From positions 1 to 9,730 of the forward strand of contig CAIXXI010000416.1 in the NCBI GenBank assembly GCA_903923345.1: a stretch of DNA of 9,730 nt, in the 5' to 3' direction. The stretch is from an uncultured Burkholderiales bacterium (lineage in GTDB: Bacteria > Pseudomonadota > Gammaproteobacteria > Burkholderiales > Burkholderiaceae_E). Both the position numbers and the translations under genes were made by a program. Positions within the stretch are counted from its first letter, which is position 1; the number at the start of each line of letters is the position of its first letter. Shown piece after piece: positions 1-8,008 of the stretch. The notes beneath the pieces were generated by a model. That model made no database searches. It was not told the origin of the DNA and saw only the letters and a program-made list of their open reading frames with translations.

Positions 1-3000
1 CGCCCCTGGGGCGAGACGGTGCTGTACGAGATGCATGTGCGCGGCTTCAGTCGCCTGAATCCGGGCATCGCGCAAGCGCGGCGCGGCACGATCGAAGCAC
101 TCGCCGACCCGGCTTCGATCGCCCATCTGAAGCGCCTCGGTGTGACCGCGGTGGAGCTGCTGCCGATCGCTGCCTGGATCGATGAGCTGCATCTGGTGCA
201 GCGTGGCCTGAGCAACTACTGGGGCTACAACCCGATCGCCTTTTTTGCAATGCAGGCCACACTGGCCGGCCCGCGGGGCATTGCCGCCATGGTCGACGCA
301 GTCGAGCGGCTCCACGAGGCTGGCATCGAAGTGCTGCTCGATGTGGTGTTCAATCACACCGCTGAAGGCGATGAGCGCGGCCCGACGCTGTCCTTGCGCG
401 GGCTGGATAACGCCTCCTACTATCTGGCCGACCCGCATCGACCGGGCGGTCTTCGCAATCTGTCGGGCTGCGGAAACACCCTGGCTGCGCATCAGCCGGC
501 GGTGAGCGCGCTGATCGTCGATGCACTGCGCTTCTGGGCGCTGGAGGTCGGAGTCGACGGATTCCGCTTCGACCTCGCCAGCGCGATCGCCCGCAATGCA
601 CACGGGCAACTCGACACCGACCTGCCCTGGATGCGCGCAGTGCGCGAAGACCCCGCCTTGTCGCGATGCAAGTGGGTGGCCGAAGCCTGGGATTGCGAAG
701 GCCACTTCGTGGGCGCTTTTCCCCCGGGATGGAGTGAATGGAACGACCGCTACCGGGATGACCTGCGCCGGTTCTGGCGTGGCGACACCGCCCAGATCGG
801 CCCACTCGCCACCCGCCTGGCGGGCTCGAGTGACCTGTTCTCGCACTCGGGACGCACACCGGGTGCGAGCATCGATTTCATCACCGCCCATGACGGCATG
901 ACCCTGGCCGATCTGGTCAGCTACCGCCATCGTCGCAATGAAGCCAATGGCGAGAACAACCGCGACGGACATGACAACGATCTGAGCGATGACTGCGGCA
1001 TCGAGGGCCCCACCAACGATGCAGATGTCGTTCGTGCGCGCAGGCTGCGCATGCGCGCCCTGCTGGCGTCGCTGATGCTGTCTCGCGGTGTGCCGATGCT
1101 GCGCGCAGGCGATGAATTCTCGGCAACCCAGTTGGGCAACAACAATGCCTACTGCCATGACGGTCCGCTGACCTGGCTGACGTGGCCGCACACAGGGCCG
1201 GAATCCGTGCCGGGTGAACCCGGACCCGATCATCCGGAAGACCACAGCACGCTGCTGTCTACCCTCGCGAGGCTGCGCGCCGAATTGCCCTGCCTGCGCG
1301 GTGAGTGGTTCCTGAGTGGCCATGCCTCACCCGATCAGGAGGCCCTGCCGGATGTCACCTGGCTGGGCACGGATGGCCAGCCGATGGGGGATTCGCACTG
1401 GCACGACCCGACCCAGCACTCGCTGGCTTGTCTGCTGGATGCCTCGCGGCCGAGGCCGGATGCAGCGCATGACCGGGTCTGGATCGGTCTGACCGCCCGC
1501 AGCGGGACGGTGCGCTTCGAATTGCCGCTGGCCTCGCTGGGCAGCGACTGGGTCCGGGTGCTCGACACCTCATCCGATTGCCCTGCCCTGCACATCGACC
1601 CGGATGGCGGCCTCAGCATCGAAGGCCCGGCCGTGGTGCTGTGCGTCTCGGGTGCGATCGGTGCCCATGAGCTGTCACGCTGGCAAGTCGGTCTGCCGGC
1701 TGCCGTCATGGTCGAGGCCAATGACCCGGCTGCCGCAATCGACCTGGTGATCGACGCCGACCAGACCGGGCCGCTGCCCTCGATCACGCTCCACCTCGAT
1801 CCGAGCGAACGCCGCGGGCGCAAGCGTTCACAGGACCCGGGCCAGACCCTGGCTATCGCAGCGCCGGTGCCGTCACCCGCCACCCGGATTGAATCCGTTC
1901 AATTCGCATCCCGACGGCTGGAGCGCCACCGCATCCCGATCGGACACGCCCTGGCGGCCGGCACAGGACATGTGCTGGCGCTGCACGCGCATCCCCCGCA
2001 ACGGGTTGCGCTGTATGTCGCGCCGGCTCATGGCCACTTGCCAGACGAACTCGTCCGCCCCCAGGGCTGCTGGGCACTCTCGGCGCAGCTCTATTCGATC
2101 CGCACCACAAACAGCTGGGGCATCGGCGATTTCGACGACCTGGGCGCCCTGATCGAGAAGGCAGCTGCCATCGGCGCTGCAGGCGTGCTGGTCTCGCCGC
2201 TTCATGCGCCCTCACTGGGCTGGCCCGACCGCGGATCACCCTATTCGCCATCAAGCCGGCTGGCACTCAACCCGCTGTTTGTCAGCCTGCCGCTGGCTGC
2301 GGCCGGCATGGACGCCCCGGGCTTTGCCACCTGGCTGCAGCAAGACGACACGCGCCGTGCACTGGCCGCGGTCAAGGCCAGCAGCGAGGTGGACTATCCG
2401 CGCGTGCTGATGCTCAAACGCGCGGGCCTTGAGCGGCTCTGGGCCGACCTTGCCCTGCCCTCGAACAGCCGCACACGACAGGTTTTCGATGCCTGGTGGT
2501 CTGCGCATGCCACCCGATTGCGAGCCCACGCGCTGTTCGAAGCCGTGGCCGATGTGCACCGCCTGGCCAACTGGCGGGAGTGGCCCACTGAACTGTCGAG
2601 CCCGGATACACCGGCTGCGCAGGCCTTCGAGCGCCTGCATGAGGCCCGGGTCGGCCTGCATGCATTCATCCAGTGGATCGCCCATTCGCAGTGGTATCGG
2701 GTCGGCGAGCGCGCAAGCGACACCAATGCCGGCATCGGCCCGATCGCAGACCTGGCGGTTGGTGTGGACGCCAGTGGCGCGGATGCCTGGGCCTTGCAAG
2801 GCCTGATGGCTGCGGGCTTCGAGGTGGGCGCCCCCCCCGATCCCTTCTGCCTCGATGGACAGGCCTGGGGCCTGCCGCCCTGGCGTCCCGATGCGATGAG
2901 CGCACAGGGGCAGGCGCCGTTTGCCAGCCTGCTCGAAGCCAACATGGCGGGCGCAGGCGGCTTGCGAATCGATCATGTGATGGCGCTCGAGCGCCTGTTC

Positions 3001-3669
3001 TGGGTCCCTCAGGGCGGCAAGGCGGTGAACGGCGCCTATGTGCCCTACCCGCTCGAGGCGCTGTTGCAGGTGGTCATGGCTCACAGCGCACGCCACCAGT
3101 GCCTGGTGATCGGTGAAGACCTGGGCACCGTGCGCCCGGGCCTGCGCGAACGACTGGCCCGAGCCGGCGTGCTGTCCTACAAGGTCGCCTGGTTTGAACG
3201 CGACCCCGATGGCAGCCTGGCCTCACCGACCTCCCTGCCCGCCCTGGCCGCGGCCTGTGCCAGCACCCATGACCTGCCGACCATCGAGGGCTGGGCACTG
3301 GGACGCGACATCGACGAGCGTGAAGCCTCGGGCGAATTCGATGCAGCCAGCGCACATCGCGAGCGCGAATCACGGAAACACGATCTGCAGGGCATCCTGG
3401 TCGGACTGGACCGCCACGGTCTGCACGGCGAGGACCTCACCGAGCGATTGCATCGATGGCTGGCCGCATCCTCGGCGGGCCTTGCGATCGTTCAGCTCGA
3501 AGACGTCACCGGCTTGAACCGTCAGCCGAATCTGCCCGGCACACCGGACCGTGCGCCGAACTGGCGGCAAAAGCTTCCAGTCTCGATCGACGAACTGCAC
3601 GCGCTACCGAGATGGCGTGCACTGGAAAAGATATTTTCCCGGCGAAGCCTGAGATCGCAGTCAAGCTGA
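1..3669 (+). CDS. glgX-malQ: Bifunctional glycogen debranching enzyme GlgX / 4-alpha-glucanotransferase MalQ (5' end outside window)
   Basis: The frame is open from the first base (it begins RPWGETVLYEMHVRG, a GlgX-like stretch), so the GTG at 19 is internal and the true start, with the N-terminal CBM48-type domain, lies upstream. Numbering from base 19, the GH13 module shows DVVFNH (about 109-114), GFRFD with nucleophile Asp185, VAEAWD with acid/base Glu222 and TAHDG with Asp292. The NEANGENNRDG and GNNNAYCHD stretches are typical of GlgX. From about residue 550 a MalQ N-terminal region follows, then GH77: QLYSI near 690, GAPPDPF near 937, nucleophile Asp985, GEDLG with acid/base Glu1033, and STHDLPT with Asp1085. 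It ends with the usual NLPGT and NWRQKLP motifs. Family knowledge: GlgX cuts alpha-1,6 branches of phosphorylase-trimmed glycogen and MalQ disproportionates the released maltodextrins; both are cytoplasmic. All catalytic residues of both halves are present and no frameshift is visible. Such fusions are known but uncommon. A linked glg/tre cluster upstream is inferred only. Confidence 0.95.
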   Translation, partial: RPWGETVLYEMHVRGFSRLNPGIAQARRGTIEALADPASIAHLKRLGVTAVELLPIAAWIDELHLVQRGLSNYWGYNPIAFFAMQATLAGPRGIAAMVDAVERLHEAGIEVLLDVVFNHTAEGDERGPTLSLRGLDNASYYLADPHRPGGLRNLSGCGNTLAAHQPAVSALIVDALRFWALEVGVDGFRFDLASAIARNAHGQLDTDLPWMRAVREDPALSRCKWVAEAWDCEGHFVGAFPPGWSEWNDRYRDDLRRFWRGDTAQIGPLATRLAGSSDLFSHSGRTPGASIDFITAHDGMTLADLVSYRHRRNEANGENNRDGHDNDLSDDCGIEGPTNDADVVRARRLRMRALLASLMLSRGVPMLRAGDEFSATQLGNNNAYCHDGPLTWLTWPHTGPESVPGEPGPDHPEDHSTLLSTLARLRAELPCLRGEWFLSGHASPDQEALPDVTWLGTDGQPMGDSHWHDPTQHSLACLLDASRPRPDAAHDRVWIGLTARSGTVRFELPLASLGSDWVRVLDTSSDCPALHIDPDGGLSIEGPAVVLCVSGAIGAHELSRWQVGLPAAVMVEANDPAAAIDLVIDADQTGPLPSITLHLDPSERRGRKRSQDPGQTLAIAAPVPSPATRIESVQFASRRLERHRIPIGHALAAGTGHVLALHAHPPQRVALYVAPAHGHLPDELVRPQGCWALSAQLYSIRTTNSWGIGDFDDLGALIEKAAAIGAAGVLVSPLHAPSLGWPDRGSPYSPSSRLALNPLFVSLPLAAAGMDAPGFATWLQQDDTRRALAAVKASSEVDYPRVLMLKRAGLERLWADLALPSNSRTRQVFDAWWSAHATRLRAHALFEAVADVHRLANWREWPTELSSPDTPAAQAFERLHEARVGLHAFIQWIAHSQWYRVGERASDTNAGIGPIADLAVGVDASGADAWALQGLMAAGFEVGAPPDPFCLDGQAWGLPPWRPDAMSAQGQAPFASLLEANMAGAGGLRIDHVMALERLFWVPQGGKAVNGAYVPYPLEALLQVVMAHSARHQCLVIGEDLGTVRPGLRERLARAGVLSYKVAWFERDPDGSLASPTSLPALAAACASTHDLPTIEGWALGRDIDEREASGEFDAASAHRERESRKHDLQGILVGLDRHGLHGEDLTERLHRWLAASSAGLAIVQLEDVTGLNRQPNLPGTPDRAPNWRQKLPVSIDELHALPRWRALEKIFSRRSLRSQSS

Positions 3670-3745
3670 TTCGGTGATGCCGCACGCTGATCCGGGTTGT
3701 CACCGCTTTCAGCAATGTTCTGCAACACGCCGGCCCCTCCAGACG

Positions 3746-3895
3746 CTACGGCTTGTTTTTAAGTTTGCCCTTGGGCATCACGGTGGTCACTGGCGGACTC
3801 GGCCGATTGGACAGAACCGACGCTTCTTTGAGCGGCGCGCTGTCTTTCTTGGGTTTCTTCGTCATCTTGTTGCTGCGCTGCTCGCCCTTGGGCAT
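3746..3895 (-). CDS. Small lysine/proline-rich basic protein, 49 aa, function unknown
   Basis: This short reading frame starts ATG CCC AAG GGC and ends TAG. AGGAG lies six bases before the ATG, the best ribosome binding site in the window. The product has 11 Lys, 2 Arg and 8 Pro in 49 residues, only 3 acidic residues, and no Cys or aromatic residue. It is therefore strongly basic and probably disordered, with no signal peptide or membrane segment. It opens with MPKGEQRSNK, has a KKPKK cluster at 13-17, and repeats MPKG at 40-43 before a lysine-rich tail. I have a general memory of similar short proteins with an N-terminal KGxxRSNKxxKKPKK pattern in Betaproteobacteria, but cannot confirm it here and know no function. 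Nucleic-acid binding is only a guess from charge. It sits 63 bases after frmA on the same strand, so may be co-transcribed, and converges on glgX-malQ across 76 bases. Longer frames on both strands here lack such start signals and are probably spurious. Confidence 0.75.
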   Translation of the reverse strand: MPKGEQRSNKMTKKPKKDSAPLKEASVLSNRPSPPVTTVMPKGKLKNKP

Positions 3896-3901
3896 GGCGT
3901 T

Positions 3902-3906
3902 CTCCT
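3902..3906 (-). promoter_or_regulatory. Ribosome binding site of the 49-aa gene
   Basis: AGGAG on the minus strand, six bases from the ATG at 3895. It is what makes the short frame more believable than the 65-aa minus frame and 94-aa plus frame overlapping it, neither of which has a comparable site. Confidence 0.75.
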
Positions 3907-3958
3907 AAGCGAAGCGTGCACTGTACACAGGCTCGTTGCGATTGCGCTCGGCGCATGA

Positions 3959-5077
3959 TCAGAACAGCACCACGCCCCGGATCGATTCACCGCGCTTCAT
4001 CAGATCGAAGCCCTGGTTGATCTCCTCGAGCGGCATGGTGTGGGTGATCAGGCTGTCGATGTTGATCTTGCCTTCCATATACCAGTCGACAATGCGCGGA
4101 ACGTCCGTGCGACCCCGTGCACCGCCAAATGCCGTGCCTTCCCACTTGCGACCGGTGACCAGCTGGAAGGGTCGGGTCGAAATTTCCGCGCCCGCTTCGG
4201 CCACCCCGATGATGATGCTGCGCCCCCAGCCCTTGTGCGTGCATTCGAGTGCCTGGCGCATGACCTGTGTGTTGCCGATGCATTCGAAGCTGTAATCGAC
4301 GCCGCCCTCTGTGAGCTGGACGATCGCATCGACCAGATTGCCGCCTGCCGCCTCGATCTGCGCCGGATTCAGGAAGTGCGTCATGCCGAATTGGCGTGCA
4401 ATGGCTTCGCGTGCCGGGTTGATGTCGATCCCGATGATCTTGTCGGCCCCGACCATGCGTGCACCCTGAATCACATTCAGACCGATGCCGCCCAGGCCGA
4501 ACACGGCCACCGTGGCACCTGCCTCGACCTTGGCTGTAAAGATCACGGCGCCGATACCCGTAGTGACGCCGCAGCCGATGTAGCAAACCTTGTCAAAAGG
4601 CGCATCGGGGCGAATTTTTGCCAGGGCAATTTCGGGTACGACGGTGTGATTGCTGAAGGTGCTCGTGCCCATGTAATGCAGGATCGGCTCGCCGTTCAGG
4701 CTGAAGCGACTGGTGGCGTCTGGCATCAGCCCCTTGCCCTGCGTGCCGCGAATGAGCTGGCACAGGTTGGTTTTTCGACTCAGGCAAAACTTGCATTGCC
4801 GGCACTCGGGGGTATAGAGCGGGATGACATGGTCACCCTTGCGAAGGGTGGTCACGCCTGGGCCGACATCAAGCACGACACCTGCGCCTTCGTGTCCGAG
4901 GATGGCTGGAAACAAGCCCTCCGGATCGGCGCCCGAGAGCGTGTAGTAATCGGTGTGGCAGATGCCGGTCGCGCGAATTTCAACCAGCACTTCACCCTCA
5001 CGGGGACCCTGCAGATCGACCGTCTCGATACTCAAAGGCTGTCCGGCTTTGAATGCCACTGCTGCACGCGTTTGCAC
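3959..5077 (-). CDS. frmA: S-(hydroxymethyl)glutathione dehydrogenase / class III alcohol dehydrogenase
   Basis: This 372-residue zinc-dependent medium-chain dehydrogenase (also called adhC) oxidises S-hydroxymethylglutathione, formed spontaneously from formaldehyde and glutathione, to S-formylglutathione with NAD+. The family can also reduce S-nitrosoglutathione. Catalytic zinc ligands are Cys40 (ATGICHTD), His62 (GHEGAG) and Cys169. The structural zinc site is Cys92, Cys95, Cys98 and Cys106. The Rossmann motif GLGGIG is at about 194-199, with Asp218 (GIDIN) expected to select NAD. Arg124 in GLMPDATSRFS matches the arginine that defines class III by binding the glutathione carboxylate. The length is normal and the C-terminus (RGVVLF) is typical. 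The start is GTG with GGGAG seven bases upstream. It lies 174 bases downstream of polA, so probably has its own promoter, though I could not recognise one. No S-formylglutathione hydrolase (frmB) or frmR regulator is adjacent; the next gene is the 49-aa protein. Confidence 0.97.
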   Translation of the reverse strand: MQTRAAVAFKAGQPLSIETVDLQGPREGEVLVEIRATGICHTDYYTLSGADPEGLFPAILGHEGAGVVLDVGPGVTTLRKGDHVIPLYTPECRQCKFCLSRKTNLCQLIRGTQGKGLMPDATSRFSLNGEPILHYMGTSTFSNHTVVPEIALAKIRPDAPFDKVCYIGCGVTTGIGAVIFTAKVEAGATVAVFGLGGIGLNVIQGARMVGADKIIGIDINPAREAIARQFGMTHFLNPAQIEAAGGNLVDAIVQLTEGGVDYSFECIGNTQVMRQALECTHKGWGRSIIIGVAEAGAEISTRPFQLVTGRKWEGTAFGGARGRTDVPRIVDWYMEGKINIDSLITHTMPLEEINQGFDLMKRGESIRGVVLF

Positions 5078-5251
5078 TTTGGCGCTCCCGTCACGTCAAA
5101 CCGTGAGTGTTGCACGAGAGTGATTGTGTATCCTCGTTCGCAGGTGGCTGCCGGGACGCTGGCGCTGACCATCGGGCATCGGGATCTTCTGGCCTTACCC
5201 GGGCCTGGACTGTTGACCTGAGCACCCGCGAAACACGTGGGCATGACGCGC
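5078..5251. other. Intergenic gap between polA and frmA
   Basis: These 174 bases lie downstream of polA and upstream of frmA, both on the minus strand. Apart from the frmA ribosome binding site I see no convincing hairpin with a T tract for polA termination, and no pair of promoter hexamers at proper spacing for frmA. The only visible structure is a short direct repeat (ATCGGGCATCGGG, plus strand 5171-5183). No small gene with a credible start was seen. Confidence 0.5.
5085..5089 (-). promoter_or_regulatory. Ribosome binding site supporting the GTG start of frmA
   Basis: GGGAG on the minus strand, seven bases before the GTG at 5077. No in-frame ATG lies nearby, and the family alignment from memory (xxTRAAVAFxAGxPL) begins at this codon, so GTG is the likely start. 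Confidence 0.7.
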
Positions 5252-8008
5252 TCAGTGCGCCTGCTCCCAGTTTGGCCCGGCCCCGACCTCGGCCAGCAGC
5301 GGCACGGCCAGCGGATGGGCCTGCGCCATCAGCACCGGCAGGGTCTGCCTGACCTGCTCGAGTTCATGCTGCGGCACTTCAAGCACGAGTTCATCATGCA
5401 CCTGCATGATCAGGCGTGAAGCCAGGTGCTGCGCCTCGATCCAGTCCTGCACCGCGATCATCGCCAGCTTCACCACATCGGCTGCCGTGCCTTGGAGCGG
5501 CGCGTTGATCGCCTGGCGTTCAGCCGCGCCGCGCCGCGGTCCGTTGGGTGAGTTGATTTCCGGCAGCCACAGGCGCCGACCCAGCACGGTTTCAACATAG
5601 CCCTGCGCCTTGGCTGCAGCGCGAGTCTCTTCCATGTAGCGGGCCACACCCGGATAGCGGGTGAAATAGCGCTCGATCCAGTTGCGGGCGGCATCGCGTT
5701 CGATGTCGAGTTGCGCCGCCAGACCAAAGGCGCTCATGCCGTAGATCAGGCCGAAGTTGATGGTCTTGGCATAACGGCGCTGTTCGCTGCTGACCTCATC
5801 GACCGGCACGCCAAAGACCTCAGAGGCTGTTGCGCGATGCACGTCGATGCCCTCGGCGAAAGCCTTGAGCAGACTCTCATCGCGCGACAGGTGCGCCATG
5901 ATGCGCAGCTCGATCTGCGAGTAGTCGGCCGACACGATCAGGCTGCCTGCGGGTGCAATGAAGGCCTCGCGGATGCGCCGGCCTTCGGGCGTGCGGATCG
6001 GAATGTTCTGCAGGTTCGGGTCGGTGGACGACAGTCGCCCGGTGACCGCCGTGGCCTGCGAATAACTGGTGTGAACCCGGCCTGTGCGCGCATTGACCAT
6101 GCGCGGCAATTTGTCGGTGTAGGTCGATTTGAGTTTGGCTGCGCCCCGGTATTCCAGCAGCAGCCGGGGCAAGGGATAGTCCAGCGCCAGTTTTTCCAGC
6201 ACTTCCTCATCGGTCGAGGCGCCGCCACTTGCGGTCTTCTTGACCACCGGCAACCCGAGCTTGCCAAAGAGAATCTCTCCGAGCTGCTTCGGGGAATTCA
6301 GGTTGAAAGGCTGGCCTGCCGCCTCATAGGCCTGCTGCTCGATCTGCATCAGACGGGCACCGAGTTCGTCGGACTGCCGTGCCAGCGCCTGGGAGTCGAT
6401 CAGCACGCCATGTCGCTCCATCTTCTGCAGCACCTTGGCCGCGGGCATCTCGATGCGACGGTAGATGTCGAGCAGTTTCGCTTCGGCTTCGATGCGCGGA
6501 TACAGCACGGTGTGCAGATGCAGGGTGACATCGGCGTCTTCGGCGGCATACCGCGAGGCCTGTTCGATGTCGACCTGCTCAAAGCCAATCTGGGCAGCGC
6601 CCTTGCCAGCGACTTCCTCATAGGTGATGGTGCGTCGATTCAGGTGGCGCTGGGCCAGGGCATCCATGCCGTGGGTGCGATGGGCCTCGAGCACATAGGA
6701 CTGCAGCAAGGTGTCGTGCTCGACGCCGCCCATCGAGATGCCGTGATTCTGAAGCACGTGCATGTCGTACTTCAGGTTCTGGCCCACCTTGCGGTGCGAC
6801 TCGCTTTGAAGCCAGCCACGCAGACGCTCCAGCACGGCCTCACGAGACAACTGGTCTGGCGCGCCGGCATAGCGGTGCGCCAGCGGCACATAGCAGGCTC
6901 GGCCCGGCTCGACCGAAAACGACAGCCCGACGATCTCGGCCGCCATCGGGTCAAGCGAGGTGGTCTCGGTATCGAATGCGGTCAGGGCAGCCGCCTCGAT
7001 GACCGCCATCCAGCGCTCCAGCCCGGCATCATCGAGGATTGTCTCGTAATGCGTGGTGAGTGGCGGCACCACCACCGATGCTTCGATCGGAGCCACCGCT
7101 GCCGGCTGGGTGTCGAGCCGTTGCTCGATTTCGCGCAGCATCGTGCGCATGCCGAAGCGCTCGAAAAACGGACGCAGGCTGAGGTCATCTTCAGGTTGCA
7201 GCACCAGACTGTCCTGGATCTCGGCCAGATGCGCCGTTAGATCGCAATCGGTCTTGATCGTCACCAGGGTGCGTGCAGTCGGCAGCCAGTCGAGGGCCTT
7301 GCGCAGGTTCTCACCCACCACGCCACCCACGCTGGCGGCCTGCTCGATCACGCCATCGAGTGAGCCATATTGTTCGATCCACTTCACGGCCGTCTTGGGG
7401 CCGACTTTCGCCACGCCCGGCACGTTGTCGACCGCATCGCCCACCAGCGTGAGCCAGTCGATGATGCGCTCGGGCGGCACACCGAATCGGGCCAGCACGC
7501 CCTCGCGATCGAGCCGCTCAGGCGGCGCGTTGTCCCGGGTCATGGTGTTGATCAGGGTCACATGGTCATTGACCAACTGGGCCATGTCCTTGTCGCCCGT
7601 GGACACTACCGTGCGGATGCCCTGTCGCCAGGCACGCTCGGTCAGGGTGCCGATGACGTCATCGGCCTCGATGCCCGGCACCATGATGAGTGGCCAACCC
7701 ATGGCACGGACCATCTCGTGAATCGGTGCAATCTGCAGCACCAGGTCAGGCGGGGTCGAGGCGCGATTGGCCTTGTACTGATCGTAGAGGTCGTCTCGGA
7801 AGGTCTTGCCGGGCGCATCAAACACCACAGCCCCGAGTTGCGCGCCCACACCCAGTTTGCCGTCACCGCGCAGCCGCCGTAGCATCGCGGCCATCCCGTG
7901 AATGGCGCCGGTGGGCGCTCCCTGCGGACTGCGCAGGTCGGGTAGCGCATGGAAGGCCCGAAACAGGTAACTCGACCCGTCCACCAGAAGAAGCGTTGGC
8001 TCAGACAT
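5252..8008 (-). CDS. polA: DNA polymerase I with 5' nuclease and proofreading domains
   Basis: This 918-residue family A polymerase is close to the E. coli length. It fills gaps after RNA primer removal and in excision repair. The 5' nuclease domain (1-300) shows VDGSSY with Asp10, EADD at 115-117, STGDKDMAQL with Asp139 and Asp141, and GDAVDNVPG with Asp191 and Asp194. The 3'-5' exonuclease domain is intact: Asp346 and Glu348 (FDTET), Asp415 (NLKYD), Tyr487 and Asp491 (YAAED). The polymerase domain has motif A with Asp695 (SADYSQIELR), motif B RRYAKTINFGLIYG with Lys748, and motif C QVHDE with Asp872. All three activities are predicted functional. The frame is open for 58 codons further upstream, but that part is antisense to the LOG gene and unlike PolA; the family begins at MSEPTLLLVDGSSY. 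No strong ribosome binding site precedes this ATG, which shares CATG with the divergent LOG start. Confidence 0.98.
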   Translation of the reverse strand: MSEPTLLLVDGSSYLFRAFHALPDLRSPQGAPTGAIHGMAAMLRRLRGDGKLGVGAQLGAVVFDAPGKTFRDDLYDQYKANRASTPPDLVLQIAPIHEMVRAMGWPLIMVPGIEADDVIGTLTERAWRQGIRTVVSTGDKDMAQLVNDHVTLINTMTRDNAPPERLDREGVLARFGVPPERIIDWLTLVGDAVDNVPGVAKVGPKTAVKWIEQYGSLDGVIEQAASVGGVVGENLRKALDWLPTARTLVTIKTDCDLTAHLAEIQDSLVLQPEDDLSLRPFFERFGMRTMLREIEQRLDTQPAAVAPIEASVVVPPLTTHYETILDDAGLERWMAVIEAAALTAFDTETTSLDPMAAEIVGLSFSVEPGRACYVPLAHRYAGAPDQLSREAVLERLRGWLQSESHRKVGQNLKYDMHVLQNHGISMGGVEHDTLLQSYVLEAHRTHGMDALAQRHLNRRTITYEEVAGKGAAQIGFEQVDIEQASRYAAEDADVTLHLHTVLYPRIEAEAKLLDIYRRIEMPAAKVLQKMERHGVLIDSQALARQSDELGARLMQIEQQAYEAAGQPFNLNSPKQLGEILFGKLGLPVVKKTASGGASTDEEVLEKLALDYPLPRLLLEYRGAAKLKSTYTDKLPRMVNARTGRVHTSYSQATAVTGRLSSTDPNLQNIPIRTPEGRRIREAFIAPAGSLIVSADYSQIELRIMAHLSRDESLLKAFAEGIDVHRATASEVFGVPVDEVSSEQRRYAKTINFGLIYGMSAFGLAAQLDIERDAARNWIERYFTRYPGVARYMEETRAAAKAQGYVETVLGRRLWLPEINSPNGPRRGAAERQAINAPLQGTAADVVKLAMIAVQDWIEAQHLASRLIMQVHDELVLEVPQHELEQVRQTLPVLMAQAHPLAVPLLAEVGAGPNWEQAH

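Noticed and set aside
2251..3096. 281-codon open frame on the minus strand
   Set aside because: It is antisense to the GH77 half of the fused enzyme and looks like a compositional shadow.
3674..3958. 94-codon plus-strand frame and 65-codon minus-strand frame (3759-3956) around the small gene
   Set aside because: Neither has a good ribosome binding site or a recognisable protein sequence, while the 49-aa frame has both a strong site and gene-like composition.
5195..5209. Possible hairpin GGCC-ttacccg-GGCC after polA
   Set aside because: The stem is only four bases, the sequence is self-complementary by GC content, and no T tract follows, so it is not a credible terminator.
4040..5221. 393-codon open frame on the plus strand
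   Set aside because: It is antisense to frmA, with no recognisable domain. The minus-strand frame carries all zinc-site and NAD-site residues.
5711..7240. 509-codon open frame on the plus strand
   Set aside because: It is wholly antisense to polA, whose motifs are intact throughout. The translation resembles no family I know, and long antisense frames are expected in GC-rich coding DNA.
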